A stretch of 64,000 bases of DNA from Rotaria socialis (taxonomy: Eukaryota > Rotifera > Eurotatoria > Philodinida > Philodinidae), in NCBI GenBank assembly GCA_905331475.1, contig CAJNYU010000032.1:1-64000 (forward strand). Reading direction: 5' to 3'. The notes beneath the pieces are model-generated. The model saw only the letters and a list, made by a program, of their open reading frames with translations, had not been told where the DNA came from and made no database searches. Position numbers and translations under genes: made by a program. Of the stretch, positions 58,261 through 64,000 are shown in pieces (the first letter of the stretch is position 1; each line of letters starts with the position of its first letter).

Positions 58261-58686
58261 CTTATTCGTCTTCGTATTATTATCATCTCAGGAAAATCTT
58301 TTTTTCTTTTTGGCACTCCTTTCTCGCGCTCATCATTTAATATAAAATCTTTGTTATATATCATTATTCTTACTTTATTTCTTTCGAGCCGTCTAACTGT
58401 AATTTGTATCTGGTTTGCTGTTTTTCCTAAATCAAGCTATGATTTTTGTCGTCTGAAATTCTACCGAAATATTTCTATATTAGATTAGTTTTGATGTATA
58501 TAACTTTTGGTCTGATTCTTTTATGATCCTTCTGTATTATCGATTGTAACGATAGAAATAAATACCAAAAACTAAAAATAAAATGATATCATACATGATA
58601 CTATTTCATAACTATGACGCAATTAGAATTTTTTCGTTCTTTCTTTTTCCATATTAATGATCATTTTCAATTTTCTGCATCGTAAT
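58261..58686. other. Intergenic between KDM7 and TatD genes
   Basis: AT-rich 3' flank and presumed promoter; an upstream in-frame ATG at 58657 belongs to the TatD frame. Confidence 0.4.
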
Positions 58687-59520
58687 ATGGCTACAAATAC
58701 TACGATTACAAATAGTCTTATCGATATTGGCGCAAACCTTACACATAAATCACTAAAACATCATCTGCCTTTAGTTTTACAACGAGCTAATAATGCTCAA
58801 GTTTCACATATTATCATAACAGGTACAAGTATATCAGGCAGCCGTGAAGCAATAGGCATTGCAACAAGACATAATCGAGAACAACAAAATGTTAAACTTT
58901 ATTCGACTGTTGGTATTCATCCGCATGATGCTACACGTCATGCAACATATAATTATCGAGAACAACTTGTTAACTTATTAACAGCAAATAGAAACATTGT
59001 TGCTGTAGGAGAATGCGGTCTTGATTTTGATCGTAATTTTTCGTCACCTGACGATCAACGATCTGTATTCAATACACAATTAGAACTTGCTCGTGAATTT
59101 AATCTTCCGTTATTTATGCATGAACGATCAGCGTCGAACGATATGTTATCCATATTGGAAAAATATTCGCAACATGAAAATTTTCATGGCGTCATTCATT
59201 GTTTTACAAATGGAACTCTTGATGTTCTTCAAAAATATCTCGCACTTAATCTTTATATTGGTATAACTGGTTGGGTATGTGACGATAGGCGCGGTAAAGA
59301 TTTAGCAAAATTAATTCCACATATTCCATTGGATCGTCTTTTAATTGAAACGGATGCACCATTCTTATTACCACGCAATATGCCAAGGCCTTGGCCAAGT
59401 CAAAATGAACCAAGTTGTTTACCTTATGTAGTGAAGAAATTAGCTGAATGTTATTCGGTTTCAGCCGATGAAATTGCTAAACATACAGCTGAAAATGCAA
59501 AGAAACTTTTTAAATTGTAA
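58687..59520 (+). CDS. TatD-family metal-dependent nuclease, bacterial type
   Basis: Single exon, 277 residues from MATNTTITN (an upstream in-frame ATG at 58657 adds ten hydrophobic residues and seems less likely). Family landmarks: LIDIGANLTH, VGIHPHDATRH, VAVGECGLDFDRNFS (metal Glu), MHERSASNDML (metal His), HCFTNGTLDVL, YIGITGWVCDDRRG and LIETDAPFLLPR (metal Asp). The GITGWVCDxRRG and NEPxxLPxVV blocks follow Escherichia coli TatD almost word for word; animal TATDN1 has a different sequence there (GFNGC). TatD acts as a 3'-5' exonuclease in DNA repair and degradation. The likely origin is bacterial transfer. No lesions. Confidence 0.9.
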   Translation: MATNTTITNSLIDIGANLTHKSLKHHLPLVLQRANNAQVSHIIITGTSISGSREAIGIATRHNREQQNVKLYSTVGIHPHDATRHATYNYREQLVNLLTANRNIVAVGECGLDFDRNFSSPDDQRSVFNTQLELAREFNLPLFMHERSASNDMLSILEKYSQHENFHGVIHCFTNGTLDVLQKYLALNLYIGITGWVCDDRRGKDLAKLIPHIPLDRLLIETDAPFLLPRNMPRPWPSQNEPSCLPYVVKKLAECYSVSADEIAKHTAENAKKLFKL

Positions 59521-60398
59521 ACTGAAAAGAAAAGATGAATGAATAACTAGAACATTTTATCCCGTCAAATGTACAGTCTCTCTTCATTCAAAAATAAAGT
59601 TTCTTTAGTTGTCATATCATGAATAAATAAATCGCTAACCCTCTACTGAAAGGATATGATCAGATTCAACATATGAAGTGCGTAGACTCAATAATGCTGT
59701 TTTAGATATTTTGCTGCACTGAACCTACGTAAGCGTATCAAGGTGTGCGATTAGAATATTGACCGTTTCAGAACAAACGGGATTTGTTTCTTTTTTCCAA
59801 AAAGTCAGCGAGTGTATTCTCAATAATTGATGATGTTATATGTTATTTCGAGTAATTCAAATTAAGATGAAAAAGAGTATATATAAAATTTGTATGATCA
59901 ACAAATTAAAGGCATTCACATAAAGTTGTTGCTTGCGACACTGCGAATATTTGAGACACAAGTACTCTTCTATTCAAAGACTCTCTATTATATTTTCACT
60001 TCGTGGATAGTTCAATTAGATTTTTTTTATGATTTATTCTTGTTCAAGTTTCATTCTACCAACTTTTCAATTCGCATTTGAGCTTTCGAAATGTAATACA
60101 GAGCCTTGAAGTGTTTTAATATTTTAATTTATAAATAACAGGAAATGCATCAATGATATAAAACTGTGTATTTATTAAATAAATTATAGGTATAATCTGA
60201 AGCTATTGTGAGATTAGCAGATTCATGTGCTTATACAAGTACATGAACATGTTTTTCTCATATCTTCTTGGCTGTTCTAACATAGTTAGCGTTAGTTACT
60301 GTAGTGCCACAAAAAAATAGTCGGTGGAAAAAAAAGAATTTATCACGAACACTGAAAAAAATTAAAAACAGGAAGTTTATCGACTGTAGAACAGCAAG
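59521..60398. other. Intergenic between convergent genes
   Basis: AT-rich, no gene. The open frame at 59890-60081 is hydrophobic low complexity and is not called. Confidence 0.45.
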
Positions 60399-61454
60399 CT
60401 ACAATTTTCTCTTCACAAGTTCGATATTTTTCTTTAATTCAAGAACACATGGATGAACTTCAGGGACAGATTTTTCGAATATTTCAAGTGATCTTCTATA
60501 GAATGAAAGTGCTGTTGAATACTCGCCCATCTTATCGTACACTGACCCGATATTATTGTACGAAGTAGCTAAATCGAGATGATTAGGAGGAAGAGTTTTT
60601 TCACTGATATCGATGGATTTGTCGTAAAATGCAAGTGCTTTCGAATAATCACCCATATGATAATGTGCTGAACCAATATTATTGTAGGATGCACCCCACG
60701 ATGGATGCTTTGGAGAGACAGTCTTTTCTTTGATATGAAGTGATTTTTCATAGAATTCCAGTGCTTTCGAGTATTCACCCATCTTATCATACACTAGCCC
60801 AATGTTATTGTAAGAATTACCCAAGGAGGGATCATTCGGAGCAAGGATTTTTTCTTTGATACTAACTCCTTTTTCATGATATTTAAGTGCTTTTGCATAT
60901 TCGCCCATATTACAATATAGAGAACCGATGTTATTATAAGATGTAGCCAAAGAGGGATTGTCTCGAGGTAGATTTTTCTGGTTGATCTCTAAATCCTTTT
61001 CGTAGAATTCCAGTGCTTTCGAGTAGTCACCCATATTTCTATACACCAAACCTACATTGTTGTAGTAAGTAGCCAAGTTGGGATGGTCTGGCGCAAGAGT
61101 TTTTTGGAAGATGCCATGCGATTTTTCATAAAATAAAAGTGCTTTTGAGTATTCGCCTAAGTTATCATAAACCCCGGCCGTGTTATTGTAACAACTGGCT
61201 AATTCTTCATGATTCGGTGGAAGAATTTTTTCTTTGATATCCAGTGATTTTTCGTAGAATACAAGAGCTTTCGAGTACTCTCCCATGCTATCATACACTC
61301 CTGCGATATTGTTGCAGCAGATAGCCAAATCCGGATGATCAGTATGAAGAGTTTTCAATTTGATTTCGAGATCTTGCTCGTAATATGAAAGTGCTTGCGT
61401 GTATTCACCTTTTCTCTCATGCTCCAAACCAAGTTTGGTAAAGGAGGAATTAAC
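60399..61454 (-). CDS. Kinesin-light-chain-like TPR protein, 5' end missing
   Basis: One exon of about 350 codons begins after an acceptor (TTTTAG) at 61455 with VNSSFTKLGLEHERKGEYTQ; it has no ATG near its start, so at least one upstream exon is required. It contains eight 42-residue TPRs of the form SYNNIGxVYxxMGEYSKAL followed by FYEKSLxIxEKxLPPxHP. The tail ends VHPCVLELKKNIELVKRKL, close in form to the last part of the ADP-ribosyltransferase fusion at 45677 (HPRIQLYKNNLESVKKKV). In bdelloids such arrays often follow an enzyme domain; none is seen upstream here, and a MITE sits 340 bp away. TPRs bind peptides; partner unknown. Confidence 0.75.
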   Translation of the reverse strand, partial: VNSSFTKLGLEHERKGEYTQALSYYEQDLEIKLKTLHTDHPDLAICCNNIAGVYDSMGEYSKALVFYEKSLDIKEKILPPNHEELASCYNNTAGVYDNLGEYSKALLFYEKSHGIFQKTLAPDHPNLATYYNNVGLVYRNMGDYSKALEFYEKDLEINQKNLPRDNPSLATSYNNIGSLYCNMGEYAKALKYHEKGVSIKEKILAPNDPSLGNSYNNIGLVYDKMGEYSKALEFYEKSLHIKEKTVSPKHPSWGASYNNIGSAHYHMGDYSKALAFYDKSIDISEKTLPPNHLDLATSYNNIGSVYDKMGEYSTALSFYRRSLEIFEKSVPEVHPCVLELKKNIELVKRKL

Positions 61455-61783
61455 CTAAAACAAAAATTATATACTATGAAACTTATATTTAAATTAACTA
61501 TAACCCGTCAATGTATCCTATAAATCTATATGAAATTTCTAAAGCTTTAACATCTAGTAGGCTTCGTATTAAACTAGCCTTTTGTACTTCACAAGTGTAG
61601 ACGTACAGCAATCAGGGATCTCCTGATTTTTGCAATGTGATGATTAACTTCGTTTTGAACCTATAGCGATTTCCAAGAGAAAAGAACAAATCTATGGAAA
61701 TGTTTCAACTTATATATGGAATGATAGTCGAAATCAACTGAGCCATGATTTAGTTGAAGCTGAGTTGAAGATTAAAATGAACA
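61455..61783. other. Upstream flank of the TPR exon
   Basis: I searched the minus strand for a donor and a first exon and found no convincing one before the MITE. No other feature. Confidence 0.4.
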
Positions 61784-61791
61784 CTCATTTT

Positions 61792-62132
61792 CAGTGTTGC
61801 CAGATGTCGAACTTGAAAGTCCGGAAACTTGCGGAACTTTTTTTAAATGTTGAAAAAATGCGGAAAGATTTTTTGGGTCCGTTTTTTCATTTAAAGTACC
61901 TTTTACTCTAACGGATTCGAAACAAAGATATTTTTTATACATATCTACAACATATATTTTAATAAAAAAAGTGCACATCCAAGAAAACTGCTTGATGTCA
62001 ACCTCGAAAATCCAAAAAAATCCAAATTTTTTTTTTCGAAATCTAGAAAAAAATCGAGAAAAGCTTTGAAAATTCGGAAAAACTTTCCAAATCTGGAATT
62101 TTTCCACAAGATGTGGGGATCTGGCAACACTG
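61792..62132. mobile_element. hAT-like MITE with 8-bp target duplication
   Basis: It starts CAGTGTTGCCAGAT and ends ATCTGGCAACACTG, an exact 14-bp terminal inverted repeat with the CAGTG start common in hAT elements. It is flanked by CTCATTTT (61784-61791) and CCTATTTT (62133-62140), an imperfect 8-bp duplication as hAT transposases make. Sub-terminal sequence is also loosely inverted. The long minus-strand frame inside is a by-product. Non-autonomous. Confidence 0.8.
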
Positions 62133-62140
62133 CCTATTTT

Positions 62141-64000
62141 ACTTAACCAGAACTCTACGATCATCTTTTAAATGAACCAGATCTTTCGAAACATATATTC
62201 GATTGTTAGATTTAAGTAGAGTCACTTGCAGAAGTGTCACGAATTACTTAGTAAATTGGCGAAGTAGTTTTTACTATGTATTCTAATGAACACGTTTTAA
62301 TTATCTATTTAAATGAACTTTATGAAATTAGCATTCTATTTTCAATTTGAATTCGACTACAACCCAGGTGAATGAATCCGACAGAATCCTACCGTCGGAA
62401 TGATTCCCGTGAGAAGAAAAATTTTCAGCATCAATCCCATTATAGGAAAAGAGGTTGCTGCATCTATTAGTGAAAAATCGGAAGTTATTAGATAAAAATC
62501 ATCGAATGACTGTTGAATGTCAAAAAAAACACTCCTGATCTAGGAAAAAATTCTCCTGATTTTTCACAAAAATTCCCTGATTTCTAAAAGTTGTATCTGG
62601 TAACCCTGACAGCAATGTGTGCTTTTCTCATTCATTTCTGTATGATTCTGGTTAACTTACTGTCATTGCCGATTCGTTGCAGCCCATTTTATCTCAAGTG
62701 TTGAAACGTATATGGGTGGGTTTCCAATTTAGAATCACAAAAAATGCTATTTGCTAATAACACGCAAGGATGCTGGTTAACTTGAATAATAAAAAGCATC
62801 AATGTATTGCTTCTTCTCTTGTCAACAGTTTTTTGTTGATATTTCGATTTGCATTCAGTGTCAAGACGTCATTACAGTGTGCCAATAAATGGCTTATAAA
62901 ATAAATAACACTTTCTCTTCGAATGAAATGATTCAACAGTTTCTCGCTTTCTGTTCTCTCTTATTTCGTTTTACATCTACGTAATCAAAGTGTAATGATA
63001 GAACGGGAGAATGATGTCTTCATTGGAATGCACAAGAGTTTCGAAGAATATTTCATGCCGTTTATAGGCTAAAATAGTAGAAACAAATTCAAAGAGAACA
63101 TGTCTTAACAAATAATAAGAAGTTGTGAGCGTCCAAGAGGTGAGAAATAGGAATAGTTATTCAATTGACGAATCATCTACCTTTTCAGAATTCGATGTTG
63201 TATTCACAAGTTTCCCGGTCAAAATAAATATGACAGTAAGAATATATAGGGAATATTGTATACTTTTGATTTTAGCATCCAGGAATCTATAGGGATATTG
63301 AGGAGGTATTTATATTCCTCACTCCTTAGACACCCCTTGTTGAAATTGACATTTTACTCACTGCATGTCGATTTTGTGATAACATATATGCATAAGAACA
63401 TTGCTCTGTCGGAAATAGATATAGATGCATTTCTCCGAAGAATATTTTGCTGCAGGAAATAACATTTTCTGCATTTCTCACCAATAAAAAGAAAAAAACG
63501 TATTCCTTGATTTATGAACATAAGTGCACCAATCTAAACTATATTAACAATAGCAAATAAACTTTTTTCCTGATTGATTCTTAATTTCCTGTTAACAAAC
63601 AGGTATGAAAGGAAAATAACAGAACCTTTTTCTGTAGATTTTTTTACTTGCTCAAATACTAAATGCTTGATTTGTCTAATTTTTGACATGAATTTCATCT
63701 CTCTATTGAATCGTTCTGTTGTCCTATGTTCGATAGGTATTCATAAAAAATATAAATTAGGTTACGGCTAAATTGCATCTTTTATATGATTGTTTTAGCT
63801 CATATACAATATTAAAAAAAACACGGAGATTCAATTACAAAACAACAAAAAGAAAACTGACGGATGACATTGAGAAATGAATGAGAATTATATAGATGAC
63901 TAAAATTTAGCATTGACTTTGTACTAGGTTTACATGGATTTTATTTTCATTTGTTTCATTTTTGGTTGTCGTCGTTTCATTTCACGTTTATATTCTTTTT
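62141..64000. other. Right-end intergenic region with repeat remnants
   Basis: 62520-62612 holds repeated CTGATTTTT words and TATCTGGTAACCCTG, perhaps a decayed relative of the hAT-like element; matching words occur at 61614-61640. The foldback element at 63121-63340 is listed separately. The open frames at 63256 and 63574 are not supported. No gene is seen. Confidence 0.4.
63121..63340. mobile_element. Foldback element family 2, copy 2
   Basis: This is the reverse-orientation relative of 40371-40682: left end GCGTCCAAGAGGTGAGAAATAGG, right end ATTCCTCACTCCTTAGACACC. Ends are imperfect inverted repeats; the core is shorter and AT-rich. No coding capacity. Confidence 0.55.

Noticed and set aside
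61772-62164. 130-codon minus-strand frame
   Set aside because: Lies almost wholly in the hAT-like MITE; Phe/Lys-rich text comes from A/T runs and the inverted ends.
1-64000. CRISPR arrays, bacterial operons, rRNA genes
   Set aside because: No regularly spaced repeats, ribosome binding sites or rRNA-like sequence; gene structure is eukaryotic throughout.

Overview
The window looks like a piece of a bdelloid rotifer genome (Rotaria/Adineta-like; the genus cannot be fixed from sequence alone). The evidence is an AT-rich metazoan sequence with spliceosomal introns mostly of 50-70 bp, a single-exon ADP-ribosyltransferase/TPR fusion, an eight-repeat kinesin-light-chain-type TPR gene, an F-box gene of a familiar bdelloid type, several genes that resemble bacterial, fungal or cyanobacterial/plastid proteins, many short foldback elements, and a partial inverted duplication. 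Bdelloid palindromes and non-metazoan genes are known from published genomes; the assignment here is inference.

Layout. 1-5.6 kb is accessory: an unrecognised multi-exon gene broken by a 0.3-kb foldback MITE with TA target duplication, an F-box gene with an oversized intron cut short by a TACGGCCGTA-rich palindromic element, and a second MITE copy. 5.7-8.6 kb holds a six-exon senataxin/Sen1-like SF1 helicase. 10.5-12.8 kb holds a decayed papain-family peptidase and a receiver-like domain protein. 13.7-17 kb has a cyclic-nucleotide-binding-domain gene (minus) divergent from a small five-exon gene of 127 codons that is invisible to a simple ORF scan. 17-18.3 kb is repeat. 19.6-21.1 kb encodes an intronless four-pass membrane protein.

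24.3-31.4 kb is a complete MED13 (Mediator kinase module) gene of about 2,070 codons in 16 exons. Its 3' end and about 1.8 kb downstream recur in inverted orientation at 34.2-36.1 kb as a decayed copy, with nested inverted repeats and an N gap at the centre. 36.3-39.9 kb has a secreted PLAT-domain protein, an XPB/ERCC3 helicase pseudogene and an intact TFIIF-beta (GTF2F2). 41-44 kb holds a zinc-binding coiled-coil protein and an unrecognised four-exon gene. 44.3-45 kb is a dead Rieske oxygenase. 45.7-47.7 kb is the ADP-ribosyltransferase/TPR fusion. 48.3-50.6 kb has profilin-4 and a lysine/alanine-rich basic protein built on three copies of one motif. 52-52.9 kb is a glutathione S-transferase, 53.3-58.3 kb a KDM7/PHF8-type histone demethylase, 58.7-59.5 kb a bacterial-type TatD nuclease, 60.4-61.5 kb the TPR gene; the rest is repeats, including a hAT-like MITE.

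The genes share no obvious pathway apart from a scatter of transcription/chromatin factors (MED13, GTF2F2, KDM7, XPB relic). Exon structures were read by eye from GT/AG sites and frame continuity, so exon edges may be off by a few bases where no homologue guided them.
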